Assembly: GCF_015686655.1 (NCBI RefSeq)
Contig: NZ_JADPMP010000008.1
Span: 186,001-250,000, forward strand
Length of the DNA: 64,000 nucleotides
Direction of reading: 5' to 3'
From: Pontibacter sp. FD36
Lineage (GTDB): Bacteria > Bacteroidota > Bacteroidia > Cytophagales > Hymenobacteraceae
The notes beneath the pieces were generated by a model. The model had not been told where the DNA came from and did not search any database. It was given only the letters and a program-made list of their open reading frames with translations. The position numbers were made by a program, and so were the translations under genes. Of the stretch, positions 22,716 to 31,484 are shown piece by piece; positions within the stretch are counted from its first letter, which is position 1; the number at the start of each line of letters is the position of its first letter.

Positions 22716-24914
22716 TTACTCATTAACCCCCGCCAGCTTCAAAAAGAAAGCGTATTGCAGGGCTGTTTCGCGGTATGGCTGGAAGCGACCGGATGCGCCG
22801 CCGTGACCAGCCTCCATGTTTGTTTGGAGGAGGAGCAGGTTGTTATCTGTCTTCATTTCACGGAGCTTGGCAACCCACTTGGCCGGCTCAAAATACTGTA
22901 CCTGCGAGTCGTGCAGACCAGTTGTGACGAGCATGTTCGGATACTCCTTAGCCTCCACATTGTCATAAGGTGAGTAAGAGAGCATGTAGTCATAGGCATC
23001 TTTATTGGCTGGATTTCCCCATTCGTCAAACTCGCCGGTGGTAAGCGGGATGCTGGTGTCGAGCATGGTGGTAACTACATCCACAAAAGGTACGGCCGCG
23101 TGCACACCTTTGTAGAGATCCGGACGCATGTTCACGACAGCGCCCATCAGCAGACCACCGGCACTACCACCCTGCGCAAACAGCTTATCTGGGTTGGTAT
23201 AACCTTGCTCGATCAGGTATTCTGACACATCAATAAAGTCTGTGAAAGTGTTTTTCTTTTTCATCAGCTTGCCGTCTTCATACCATTGGCGACCCATTTC
23301 CTGACCACCCCGGATGTGCGCAATGGCATACACAAAGCCACGATCGAGCAGGCTGAGGCGCACGGAACTAAAGCCGGGATTCATGCTGATGCCATAGGAG
23401 CCGTAAGCGTACTGCAGAGTTGGGTTGTTGCCATCGAGCTGCAGACCTTTGCGGTAAACCAGCGACACCGGAATTTTGGTGCCGTCTTTGGCAGTGGCGT
23501 AGATGCGCTTGGCTTCGTAGTTGTTCTTATCAAAATCACCCACCACTTCTTGTTCTTTCAGCAGTGTCTTCTGCTTTGTCTCCATGTTGTAATCGAAGGT
23601 GGAGCTTGGCGTGGTGAGGGAGCTATAGCCGTAGCGCAGTACCTTGCTGTCGAAATCAGGGTTGATGCTGATACCAGCAGTGTAGGCTTCTTCCCCGAAG
23701 TCCACATAGTAGTCTGTTTTGGGGTCATTCCATTTTTTGATGCGCAGTTGGGTCAGGCCATTCTTACGTTCCTGCAGTACCAGGTAGTCCTTGAAGATCT
23801 CGGTGCCTTCCAGGTACGTGTCAGCACGATGCGGGATCACCTCTGTCCAGTTCTGCTTGGTCGTTTTACCAACCGGTGTCTTCATCAGTTTAAAGTTGGT
23901 TGCGCCATCCTTGTTGGTGCGGATGTAGAAGCTGTCGCCGAAGTGGTCTACGCTGTACTCCAGTCCGCGCTCCCGTGGCTGAATGATCTTGAAACTGGCA
24001 GTTGGGTTGGCGGCGTCTACAAAGCGGTACTCCTGCGACAGGGTGCTACCCGAGCCGATGATGATGTATTTCTCGGATTTGGTTTTATACACAAAAGTGC
24101 TGAAGGTCTCGTCGGCTTCGTGGTATACCTCTTTGTCCTGCGAGGTAGGTGTGCCCAGGGTATGGCGGAAGATTTTGAAAGAACGGAGTGCCGGATCTTT
24201 CATGGTATAGAACACGGTCTTGTTATCGTTGGACCATACAGCGCCACCGGTGGTGTTAGGTATACGGTCGGGCAATATTTCACCTGTTTGCAGATTTTTG
24301 AAGCGGATAGTGTACTGGCGACGACTCACGGTGTCCTCGCCAAAAGCCAGCAGATTATTATCAGGGCTTACATTCATACCGGCAGCTGAGTAGTAGCTCT
24401 TGCCCTCGGCACGCTCATTGGCATTGATCATGATCTCCTCTTTGGCGTCGAGGTTGCCCTTCTTGCGGGCGTAAATCGGATACTCTTTGCCAGCCTCGAA
24501 TCGGGTATAGTAGAAGTAGCCGTTCTTTTTGTAAGGCACTGACTCATCCGTTTGCTTGATGCGCCCCACAATCTCGTTAAAGAGTTTCTCCTGCAGTGCT
24601 TCCGTGTCGGCCATCACCTGCTTTGTGTAGTCGTTCTCTGCGTTCAGGTAGGCGATTACTTCCGGGTTTTCACGCTCGTTTAGCCAGTAGTAATTGTCGA
24701 TGCGGGTGTGGCCATGTGCTGTGAGCTCTTTTGGCTTTTGGGCTGCGACAGGCGGTTGCGGCTGATTGGCGGTTACCGTGCTCTCAGCTGTTTGCTCGGT
24801 CGTAGCTGTCTCTGTCGCGGTGCTCTGTTGCGTCGTGCTGCAGGCTGTGCCTGCCAGCAGACAGGCCGAAAGCAGAAGGGCCGGAGCTGCTGTGTTGTGT
24901 TGTGCTTTTTTCAT
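22716..24914 (-). CDS. Oligopeptidase B-like S9 serine peptidase lipoprotein
   Basis: 732 residues from the chosen start (the frame opens at 24962). The signal sequence ends in a lipobox (LLAGTAC, about Cys25), followed by a Thr/Gln-rich linker. A beta-propeller (about 90-430) precedes the catalytic domain: Ser in GGSAGGLLMGAVVNMRPDLY, Asp in GLHDSQVQYFEPAKW and His in TNMEAGHGGASGRF. YAYGSYGISMNPGFSSVRLS and HIRGGQEMGRQWYEDGK are characteristic of oligopeptidase B (cleavage after basic residues in short peptides); the specificity is inferred. The lipoprotein signal implies a periplasmic site, unlike the cytoplasmic E. coli PtrB. Confidence 0.93.
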   Translation of the reverse strand: MKKAQHNTAAPALLLSACLLAGTACSTTQQSTATETATTEQTAESTVTANQPQPPVAAQKPKELTAHGHTRIDNYYWLNERENPEVIAYLNAENDYTKQVMADTEALQEKLFNEIVGRIKQTDESVPYKKNGYFYYTRFEAGKEYPIYARKKGNLDAKEEIMINANERAEGKSYYSAAGMNVSPDNNLLAFGEDTVSRRQYTIRFKNLQTGEILPDRIPNTTGGAVWSNDNKTVFYTMKDPALRSFKIFRHTLGTPTSQDKEVYHEADETFSTFVYKTKSEKYIIIGSGSTLSQEYRFVDAANPTASFKIIQPRERGLEYSVDHFGDSFYIRTNKDGATNFKLMKTPVGKTTKQNWTEVIPHRADTYLEGTEIFKDYLVLQERKNGLTQLRIKKWNDPKTDYYVDFGEEAYTAGISINPDFDSKVLRYGYSSLTTPSSTFDYNMETKQKTLLKEQEVVGDFDKNNYEAKRIYATAKDGTKIPVSLVYRKGLQLDGNNPTLQYAYGSYGISMNPGFSSVRLSLLDRGFVYAIAHIRGGQEMGRQWYEDGKLMKKKNTFTDFIDVSEYLIEQGYTNPDKLFAQGGSAGGLLMGAVVNMRPDLYKGVHAAVPFVDVVTTMLDTSIPLTTGEFDEWGNPANKDAYDYMLSYSPYDNVEAKEYPNMLVTTGLHDSQVQYFEPAKWVAKLREMKTDNNLLLLQTNMEAGHGGASGRFQPYRETALQYAFFLKLAGVNE

Positions 24915-25041
24915 AGGGAGTATCTGTTGTACAGGGTATAAAAATAAGAAAAAATACGACACTATAAATTTAAATAAAAGTTATGCATGCAGCGTATTTT
25001 TTTATACCTTGTCAGTACTTAAAACAATCATCTGACATACT

Positions 25042-25293
25042 ATGGCAACACAAGAAGAATTTGAGCAGGCAGTGGCCCAGTCGAAGGAACTCACGGAGCG
25101 TCCGTCCAATAATGTTCTGCTGCAACTCTACAGCCTGTACAAGCAGGCTACTGAAGGCGATGTGAATACCGAGCGTCCGGGAGGGTTTGATTTCAAAAAC
25201 ATAGCGAAATGGGATGCCTGGAAAAACCTGGAAGGTACCAGCCAGGAGGATGCCCGTGCACAGTACGTGCAGTTAGTAAACAGCCTGAAGTAA
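25042..25293 (+). CDS. Acyl-CoA-binding protein
   Basis: 83 residues, the full length of an ACBP domain, a four-helix protein that holds long-chain acyl-CoA in the cytoplasm. Signature segments are visible: EEFEQAVAQSKELTERPSNN, LLQLYSLYKQATEGDVNTER (the Y-x-x-Y-K-Q-A ligand helix) and FDFKNIAKWDAWKNLEGTSQ. ACBPs are mainly eukaryotic but are common in Bacteroidota. It is transcribed alone, divergent from oligopeptidase B, and ends at a bidirectional terminator. Confidence 0.95.
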   Translation: MATQEEFEQAVAQSKELTERPSNNVLLQLYSLYKQATEGDVNTERPGGFDFKNIAKWDAWKNLEGTSQEDARAQYVQLVNSLK

Positions 25294-25316
25294 GACATTG
25301 CTTGCCCGGCAGGTAT

Positions 25317-25346
25317 AAAAAAAGCGCCCTATGGGGCGCTTTTTAC
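25317..25346. terminator. Bidirectional terminator
   Basis: Stem AAAAAGCGCCC / GGGGCGCTTTTT between the convergent ACBP and DUF2007 genes, with A/T tracts on both sides. Its right end overlaps the DUF2007 stop codon. Confidence 0.85.
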
Positions 25347-25765
25347 TTTTCTTTCCAGGTATAGCCGCAGTCGTGGCATCCATAGCGCTTACTGACGAAG
25401 GGCAGGGTAATGCCTAGCACCGCACCGAAAAATCCCCTTGCAGAGATGTTTTTTGACTCACATATCGGGCAGGATTCAGTGTCCAGGTATACCTGAGCAG
25501 GAGGTGCCAGTTCAATGTTGTCGTCGATGATGTACTCGCTGGTGCCGCGTTCTATCCGGCCCAACAGTTCGAGCGCCTCTTCCACGTCACCTTCCGTCAC
25601 CTGCAGTTTCACGCCACCCACTGCCAGTGAGTAGAAAGGCTGTGCTGCTATAATTTGCTCATCCCCCAAAAAACAGAGGATACCCTCCGCCTCAAGGCGG
25701 CCTTTCAGAATGTGGGCTTCAGTGGGTTGGCTGAAGGTGGCAACGGTAATCAGGCGCTCTGCCAT
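25343..25765 (-). CDS. DUF2007-domain protein with C-terminal zinc ribbon
   Basis: 140 residues, soluble. The N-terminal 70 residues match DUF2007 (putative signal-transducing protein): RLITVATFSQPTEAHILKGR, LEAEGILCFLGDEQII and VGGVKLQVTEGDVEEALELL. An acidic linker leads to a C-terminal zinc ribbon with CPICESKN and YGCHDCGYTW (two Cys pairs). DUF2007 has a ferredoxin-like fold and no proven activity. A short hydrophobic stretch (GFFGAVLGITLPFV) lies between the Cys pairs. It has its own minus-strand unit upstream of the ACBP terminator. Confidence 0.85.
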   Translation of the reverse strand: MAERLITVATFSQPTEAHILKGRLEAEGILCFLGDEQIIAAQPFYSLAVGGVKLQVTEGDVEEALELLGRIERGTSEYIIDDNIELAPPAQVYLDTESCPICESKNISARGFFGAVLGITLPFVSKRYGCHDCGYTWKEK

Positions 25766-25796
25766 GGTATACAGGTGGTGTTAGGTCAGGCTGTCT

Positions 25797-26021
25797 TTAC
25801 TGCTTCTTAGGTGGAAGGTCAAAGGCTTCCGCTTCGTGCTCAAAGTGTCCTTTGTGGGAGCCGTCGCAGAATGGTTTGTTCTTAGACATGCCGCAACGGC
25901 AGATCGAAACGAGTTCCCGGCCACCGAGTCCGTATACATTGCCGTGCTTGTCCACGATCTCAAACTCACCCTCTACTCTGAGTGAGCCATTGTTGTTCAC
26001 CGTTATTTTTGTCTTCGCCAT
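25797..26021 (-). CDS. CDGSH iron-sulfur domain protein (mitoNEET type)
   Basis: 74 residues from the chosen ATG; the frame opens at 26075 but the extra Cys/Tyr-rich residues do not fit the family. The [2Fe-2S] CDGSH signature is exact: ICRCGMSKNKPFCDGSHKGH, giving the C-x-C-x9-C-x3-H ligand set (3 Cys, 1 His). Such proteins are small redox or cluster carriers. A short basic tail (DLPPKKQ) follows. It joins the ferredoxin-like and Rieske proteins elsewhere in the window as another small Fe-S carrier but is not linked to them by operon. Confidence 0.93.
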   Translation of the reverse strand: MAKTKITVNNNGSLRVEGEFEIVDKHGNVYGLGGRELVSICRCGMSKNKPFCDGSHKGHFEHEAEAFDLPPKKQ

Positions 26022-26103
26022 TGTCTTGTGTTTAGTACAATAACAAATATAGCTTTTTTGCGGCACATTCACCACAGTCCTGTTGGAGCAGGGCTATAAA
26101 CAC

Positions 26104-26137
26104 CACAGCCCCCGGACATTGATGGCCGGGGGCTGTG
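26104..26137. terminator. Strong hairpin downstream of the DUF/YD-type lipoprotein gene
   Basis: A perfect 12-bp stem CACAGCCCCCGG / CCGGGGGCTGTG with loop ACATTGATGG, 20 nt past the stop of the minus-strand gene at 26158. There is no long T-tract, so it may act by structure alone. Confidence 0.65.
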
Positions 26138-26157
26138 ACTCTAATTACGTTTCAGCA

Positions 26158-26961
26158 TTAGTTGCTGTACACGTAGTTGAATGTTTGAGACTTACCGTTT
26201 GGCAGCGTCACCGTCTGGCTGATCGGCATGCCGCTGTCATCATACTTGTAAGAGTAAGAACGCGTAAAAGTCTTCTTGCTGTTGTGCACCTCCATAGAAG
26301 AGCGCATCAGGTTGTTCGGGCTGCTGGCAGCACCTGGCTCTGCAAACGCGTGCAGTGGATTAGGATTAGAATCGTAAGAGTTGGTAGTAGTAGCGTATAG
26401 CTTAGCTTCTCCAGTACCGTCAATTACAAACTGCTTCTCCTGCGCATAGTTGCCGTTTGGCATTGCCTGATAAGTCGTGAAAGACTTCAGTTTGCCTTTC
26501 TCCTCAGTGCCTTCGTAAATTGACTTCTTGCTCAGCTTATTGGCAGCATCATAAGAATACGTGGTGTAGTTCTGATACTCCGGCTTGCCACCCACAAAGT
26601 AAGTCGCTACCGATTTGCTCAACTCGCCTTTGTCACTGTAAGTGAAATGCTGCTCTGTCAGCACAGTCTGGCTTTTGCCACCGTAGGTTGTGCTCTTGAT
26701 CAGGCGGCCCTTGTTGTCACGCTCATACTTGTCGAAGCTCTCTACTTCACCGGTTTCCTGGTTGTAGTGGTTTACCTGACTTAGCTGCTTACCTGCTACC
26801 TTAAAAGAAGTAACTTCAGCAGAGTCCAGCATCACATGAGATAGTGCACCCTGGTCAAAAGTAGGCTGTGCAGACTCTTCGTGATCATTTTTTTCGCAAG
26901 ATGATAGTGCTACCACGCCAAATACAAGCATGGCAGGTAAAAAACTGTTTTTCAATTTCAT
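26158..26961 (-). CDS. Lipoprotein with YD/RHS-like repeats
   Basis: 267 residues from the chosen ATG. The lipobox ends VALSSC, so it is an exported lipoprotein. The body shows loosely repeated strand-turn units rich in Tyr and Asp: VNHYNQETGEVESFDKYERD, FTYSDKGELSKSVATYFVGG, YSYDAANKLSKKSIYEGTEE and YSYKYDDSGMPISQTVTLPN, as in YD-repeat/RHS-like carbohydrate-binding shells. It has no toxin or carboxyl-terminal variable domain, so it is not a polymorphic toxin. Function unknown. The 5' leader has an imperfect inverted repeat (AGGGCG at 27001-27006, CGCCCT at 27031-27036). Confidence 0.7.
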   Translation of the reverse strand: MKLKNSFLPAMLVFGVVALSSCEKNDHEESAQPTFDQGALSHVMLDSAEVTSFKVAGKQLSQVNHYNQETGEVESFDKYERDNKGRLIKSTTYGGKSQTVLTEQHFTYSDKGELSKSVATYFVGGKPEYQNYTTYSYDAANKLSKKSIYEGTEEKGKLKSFTTYQAMPNGNYAQEKQFVIDGTGEAKLYATTTNSYDSNPNPLHAFAEPGAASSPNNLMRSSMEVHNSKKTFTRSYSYKYDDSGMPISQTVTLPNGKSQTFNYVYSN

Positions 26962-27195
26962 TTGGCTAAAAGTTGAAAAGTGAAAATAAATAAACAGCAC
27001 AGGGCGCTTCCCCGGCAGTCTCAGGTAAAACGCCCTTTCCTTTAAAATAATTGCACCGATGTAGAGAAAATTACAGAGGAGCCTGTAATTGGTAGAATTT
27101 TACAAATCTGATTTAAGTTTAAATCACTGATATTTAGCTGTTTGTGTGGCTTGTAAAATTCGTAAAAAAGTTGCGTTTTGTATAAAAGTGCAATT

Positions 27196-29634
27196 TTAGT
27201 TGAGAGCAGCCGTCTGGGCGATCTGCAAAAGCTCGTCCCCGGCATCGATATCGTGGCGCAGCTGCTCCTGGAAATTAATCGAAATGCGGAGCGCTTTCAG
27301 TCCCTGCACCCCCTGTAGGTCCTCAATTTCCAGGTCTTCCACCACAGGCTCAATGTAGCCCTCGGCCTGCAGGAAATCGATGTAGCGGCGGTACTCCTGC
27401 GCTTCGCGGGGTTGTGTATACACGATGGCGACCTTGCCGGGTTGGGTAAGGCGCTCGTCTGTGCCGCGCAAGGTGGCCTTGTCAATCCGCTTCTTGATGA
27501 TCTCGTAACGGATGTTATCGGCGCCCTCCACGTCAAACTTTTTCTCGTCCAGCCGGAAGCGGATGCAGATCGGGCTGCTGTGCACCAGAATCAGCTGTGT
27601 GATCTCAAGCGGCAGTTTCAGGTTAGCGCGCAGCTTGTGTATGCGACGGGCAATCTCGCAGGTAAGCATCAGCTGCCAGAGGCGCATGTTCTTCAGGTAT
27701 AGCTCCTCAAAGTGGCCGCTGTTCAACAGCGATGCCCCAATGTAGATGTTATACTCCAGTCCATCCGTCTTATACTTCTCGAAGTAGTGCGGAAAGATCT
27801 GCTGCGCCTTTTCCTCCTCGCGGTCCAGGAAGCTGGATATCGTGTCGTTGATCAGGTACAGGCTCTCCTCATACGCACGTCGCTTGTTATACACGACGCC
27901 GTTGGGATTGTTGGTCGCCTTGCGGTAGGCCTCGATGGCCTTTTGGGTAGAGGGGTATTTGTGACCAAAGTGATTGAAAAGTGGCTCAATCTCGGTGCGC
28001 AAAAATTCCAGTACCGTCGCCTCATCGCCGGAGCCCAGTTCATGTACCAGGTGCTGGGAGTATTTGTCTATCTTATATACCAGCTCGTCCAGGATAGAAA
28101 GTGGCAGGTTGTCTTTGGCTGCCAGGATTACTTCTTTGGCCAGCACCAGTTGGTCAAGCAAATCGCCCTGTATGGCTTTGTTGCGCTCAGTTGCCGAGCT
28201 GCGGATATCCGATGCGCCATAGAGCGGGTAGATCTCCCGAAACACGATCGGCTCGATCTCAGCCGGTACGTTGCGCTCCATCTTGTCGAGCAGATTAATG
28301 GCTGCCTGCGTAAAGCGCCACTCCACAATCGGGTGGATAGCGGTATACTTCTCTTTAATAATATTCTGGATGCTGCTGCGCAGTTCTTCCAGCATCCGGT
28401 TCAGGGCCAGTGCAAAAAGCGGCAGAATCTCTTTGAGTTTGATCGTAGAGAGCGCATTCAGTTCGCCAGGTATAGGAGAGGCCAGTTCCAGCATCCCGAT
28501 CGTTTTGCCTTCGTAATGCAGCGGTGCAATGATCAGGTTGCGTATACCGGTTTTGATAAGCTCCTGCTCTAGTCTACCCGGCTCGTCGAGCTGCTCCAGG
28601 TCATCTACTACAATGGTGTTGCCTTTGGCCAGTACCGGTGCATAAATCGAGTCGATAAGGTCTTCCAGCTTAATAGGAGAGCTCTTGGTAAGCACCAGGC
28701 CGTTCCAGGTTTTACGGGCGTAGTTAGTGTCAAACTCCTGCAGGGCAGGGAAGGAGGCCAGCCCCAGCCGTAGGCCCGGCAGTCCGAAAAGAACGCGAAG
28801 CTTCTGCTGCAGGCTCTCAAAACCCTCCTGTGTGGTCACAGAGTCCTGATCGAGCAGGTCGTAGCGCAGCGAGGAAATAGTTTCCTCATTGGTTACGTCC
28901 GTAAAGTCACAGATGGCAAAGCCGCTGAACTCATAGTTCTCAGGCGGTAGCTTCTGCATCCAGAGGTCCAGGTCATTGTAGCGGTTTATCAGAAAGTTGA
29001 TTTCCTGTGTGCTTAGCTTTTTGATCGGACCTTTGGCCTTCACTTTCATAAACTTCAGGTCGATGATCAGCTTGTAGTGCCGGTCCAGTTTGGTGAACTT
29101 GTCCTTGATGCTGAAGATAAAAGGCTCATCCACCATGAAGTTGGCATTGTAGAACTTCTCCAGAATCAGGGTGTAAGCCGATAGCGTCTGGCGGAAAAGC
29201 AGGGTCTTGAGATCGACATTTAGTTTTTGGGTATAGTTGCCGCCTCCCAGCAGGTCAAGCTCCTCCAGGCGGGGAGTGGCATAAAAACTGTCGAAGTGAA
29301 AAGGCAATACCGTGGCTCGCAGGTCATTCTCCCAGAGAGCGCTCGGGAAAATATCCTCCATCAGAATGTCAACGGTATCAATGTATTTATCAATAATAGA
29401 CACGTCCTCGATCGGCTCCAGCAGCTCGGGGTTTTTGCGCAGCAGACCGGCCAGCTCGTTTACACGGGCCACATTGCAGTTCGGGTCAGTCTCGATCTTG
29501 TTTTCCCAGTAGGTCACAAGCGGTGACAGGCTGAGCGTGGTCTTGAACGGAAACTGCTCGGCGCTCAGAATGATCTCGTCCCGGTTAGGTATAGAAACAA
29601 CGGTTTCGTGGAAGTTGTCCCTTGTTTTGCGCAT
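27196..29634 (-). CDS. Large GAF-domain protein without a recognised output domain
   Basis: 812 residues from the chosen ATG (the frame opens at 29676). Soluble; no signal peptide or membrane segments. A GAF-like domain is suggested in the region about 300-420: IRNLIIAPLHYEGKTIGMLE and LKEILPLFALALNRMLEELR, the typical end-strand and helix. The N-terminal 260 residues and the C-terminal 380 residues are mostly helical and unlike any enzyme I know; no kinase, cyclase or DNA-binding domain is visible. Similar proteins occur in Bacteroidota as conserved GAF proteins. It stands alone. Confidence 0.75.
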   Translation of the reverse strand: MRKTRDNFHETVVSIPNRDEIILSAEQFPFKTTLSLSPLVTYWENKIETDPNCNVARVNELAGLLRKNPELLEPIEDVSIIDKYIDTVDILMEDIFPSALWENDLRATVLPFHFDSFYATPRLEELDLLGGGNYTQKLNVDLKTLLFRQTLSAYTLILEKFYNANFMVDEPFIFSIKDKFTKLDRHYKLIIDLKFMKVKAKGPIKKLSTQEINFLINRYNDLDLWMQKLPPENYEFSGFAICDFTDVTNEETISSLRYDLLDQDSVTTQEGFESLQQKLRVLFGLPGLRLGLASFPALQEFDTNYARKTWNGLVLTKSSPIKLEDLIDSIYAPVLAKGNTIVVDDLEQLDEPGRLEQELIKTGIRNLIIAPLHYEGKTIGMLELASPIPGELNALSTIKLKEILPLFALALNRMLEELRSSIQNIIKEKYTAIHPIVEWRFTQAAINLLDKMERNVPAEIEPIVFREIYPLYGASDIRSSATERNKAIQGDLLDQLVLAKEVILAAKDNLPLSILDELVYKIDKYSQHLVHELGSGDEATVLEFLRTEIEPLFNHFGHKYPSTQKAIEAYRKATNNPNGVVYNKRRAYEESLYLINDTISSFLDREEEKAQQIFPHYFEKYKTDGLEYNIYIGASLLNSGHFEELYLKNMRLWQLMLTCEIARRIHKLRANLKLPLEITQLILVHSSPICIRFRLDEKKFDVEGADNIRYEIIKKRIDKATLRGTDERLTQPGKVAIVYTQPREAQEYRRYIDFLQAEGYIEPVVEDLEIEDLQGVQGLKALRISINFQEQLRHDIDAGDELLQIAQTAALN

Positions 29635-29872
29635 ATAAGTTTTTTGTATGAATAGGGGGAAGAACGTGTGTGGCACAATCCCAGGTGCAGTGCAGGCGAA
29701 ATACCTGTCATTGCTTTAAACGTAAGCGGCCGCAAAAAGATAGTGGGCGGCCTGTTATACCTGGTGCAGGTATACGGCATGGATTAAAAATATAGCCCCT
29801 TTAGAATATTCTGGCATAATATTTATTGGGAGAGAAGTGTTAGAAGAATGATTGATTAAGTAAAACCAACCT

Positions 29873-30505
29873 ATGAAGAAGTTATTTGTTGCAGCCCTGA
29901 TGCTGATGACAGTGCTGAGCACGCTGGGTGCCCAGGCGCAAACTAAGTCAAAGCTGGAGCAGGACCTGGAAGATTTCCGTACCTGGATGAACAAGAGAGT
30001 CAGCCAGGGTGACAGTATAACAAGGGCTGAATGGCCAACGATCAAGCAGGAATTCAGAACCCGCACCCAAAGCCTGGACCGGAATAGCGGCCAAATGAGT
30101 GAAGCTTCGAAGCAGGAGTACGGGGAGCTCAAAACCCGTTACAACGAGTGGGAGGCCGAGAAGGAAGAACGCTACGGCGACCCCCTGAACCGTGAGACAG
30201 CCGCTGCCTGGGAGCGCCGCCTGGCCGGCACCAACAAGATCGGTCAGCTTAAAGCCAGCCAGCTGCGCGGCACTTTTGTCAGGTTCATGGAAAACGTGCG
30301 GGCACAGCGCACCGACTGGAGCCTCCGCGACTGGGACTACGCCGAGCACGTATACCTGCTACTCAGCGAACGCAAGCAGCAGGTGCTCAGTCAGATGAAT
30401 AACAGCGATAAAATGAAGGTGGCTGCTTTGCAATTAGAATTCAACACCCTGCGCAAGAGCCGTGACGCCAAGGACAGGTACAATCAGATGCGGGAGCAGC
30501 GGTAG
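29873..30505 (+). CDS. Exported helical protein, unknown function
   Basis: 210 residues with a clear signal peptide (MKKLFVAALMLMTVLSTLGA, then QAQ). The mature part is highly charged and helical (KSKLEQDLEDFRTWMNKRVS; LKTRYNEWEAEKEERYGD; EHVYLLLSERKQQVLSQMNN), suggesting a coiled-coil periplasmic protein. No motif or Cys pair. I do not recognise the family. It is a monocistronic unit with a strong terminator. Confidence 0.75.
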   Translation: MKKLFVAALMLMTVLSTLGAQAQTKSKLEQDLEDFRTWMNKRVSQGDSITRAEWPTIKQEFRTRTQSLDRNSGQMSEASKQEYGELKTRYNEWEAEKEERYGDPLNRETAAAWERRLAGTNKIGQLKASQLRGTFVRFMENVRAQRTDWSLRDWDYAEHVYLLLSERKQQVLSQMNNSDKMKVAALQLEFNTLRKSRDAKDRYNQMREQR

Positions 30506-30533
30506 GTATAGCCTCCAGTAAAATGGCTAGCAT

Positions 30534-30580
30534 AAAAATAGCCGGGGCGTGCAGTAATCACTATACGCCCCGGCTATTTT
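30534..30580. terminator. Strong bidirectional terminator
   Basis: Stem AAAATAGCCGGGGCGT / ACGCCCCGGCTATTTT, loop about 14 nt, between convergent genes; A/T tracts on both sides. Confidence 0.92.
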
Positions 30581-30596
30581 AATTTAATACATGCTG

Positions 30597-30776
30597 CTAA
30601 ATGGCATTCTGGCCTTTGGTGCCGCCAGACTGGTCTTTTTTGTCGTTGCGGCCCTGGTTAGGACTTTTGTCTTTTTGCTGATCGCTCAGGCTGCGGTGTC
30701 CTTCCTGTCCGCCTTTGTGCTTGGCTTCCGGTTTGTTCTCGGACTTGTTGCTGTCTTGATTGTGTCCTTTTGTCAT
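30597..30776 (-). CDS. Small hydrophilic Lys/Gly/Gln-rich protein
   Basis: 59 residues from the chosen ATG (the frame opens at 30863). Entirely polar: GHNQDSNKSENKPEAKHKGG, SLSDQQKDKSPNQGRNDKKD and SGGTKGQNAI. No hydrophobic core or Cys, so probably disordered. It has the look of small stress or desiccation proteins (KGG-type proteins have a partly similar KGGQxG word), but I cannot assign it. It lies between a strong terminator and the DoxX gene. Confidence 0.5.
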   Translation of the reverse strand: MTKGHNQDSNKSENKPEAKHKGGQEGHRSLSDQQKDKSPNQGRNDKKDQSGGTKGQNAI

Positions 30777-30922
30777 AGCTTTTAAATAAGATGTTGGTAA
30801 TTTATTAAACGTGTGCGTGACACCTCCACGCTGTTTTTCAACTGATACACGCACGTTAATCAATAAACGACCATAAGAGCGCCAGGGTTAGACAGACCAG
30901 GTATAACGGGACTTAAGCCAGG

Positions 30923-31348
30923 CTAGGCTTTCCCCTCTTCAGGAATAAGCAAGTATAGCGAGAAAGCACCTACAGCCATAACCAGGTCACGGACAGCAAT
31001 ATCGTAGTATTCGCCCGTTAACAATAAGTTGATGGCGATGCCTACCAGCCACAGGCCGACCACCAAGGCTCCTATCTTTGGTTTTACGAGCACAAGCACG
31101 CCCGCTATAATCTCAATGATACCCACTACACTCATGAAAGTGCCCGTGCTGAAGGGCAGGATATCGGCGACAACCGGAGCAAGGTATTTATTCCAGTCAG
31201 TGAGCAGGTGCAGGAATTTGTCTAGACCAGCCAGGATAGGTACCAGTGCATAAGTGTACTTTGTTAAAGCGGTGACCGTAGCGATGCGGTCATACGCCGG
31301 GCGCTCAGCTCTCTGCGCACCGGTTGTTGTTGATGCAAATGTTTCCAT
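30923..31348 (-). CDS. DoxX-family membrane protein
   Basis: 141 residues with four membrane helices (about 30-46, 60-83, 86-103, 119-135). The order and the segments YTYALVPILAGLDKFLHLLT, FMSVVGIIEIIAGVLVLVKP and IGALVVGLWLVGIAINLLLT match the DoxX/DoxD-like family, whose members interact with redox systems. A conserved loop motif (DKFLHLLTDW) follows TM1. The gene is divergent from an ECF sigma factor gene across 115-136 nt, so the sigma factor may control it; this is inference. Confidence 0.82.
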   Translation of the reverse strand: METFASTTTGAQRAERPAYDRIATVTALTKYTYALVPILAGLDKFLHLLTDWNKYLAPVVADILPFSTGTFMSVVGIIEIIAGVLVLVKPKIGALVVGLWLVGIAINLLLTGEYYDIAVRDLVMAVGAFSLYLLIPEEGKA

Positions 31349-31484
31349 GATGATTTCCTCCGTTTTAGTTTTTTTTATTTTGTTTGTTTCTGATAGTTAG
31401 ATGATTATAAGTTGAAATCGTTACAAAAGAATGTAACTAATTGGTCTGGAATGCATCTACTGTATGTATCATACCTATAAGATC

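Noticed and set aside
23286..24389. Plus-strand open frame (367 codons) over the oligopeptidase B gene
   Set aside because: Antisense to a gene with a clear catalytic triad and without recognisable domain content of its own.
27001..27036. AGGGCG/CGCCCT inverted repeat considered as a terminator after the GAF gene
   Set aside because: Only a 6-bp stem with a 24-nt loop and no T-tract; it may instead be part of the leader of the lipoprotein gene.
27712..28572. Plus-strand open frame (286 codons) over the GAF protein gene
   Set aside because: Antisense to a long, coherent reading frame; no domain or start context.
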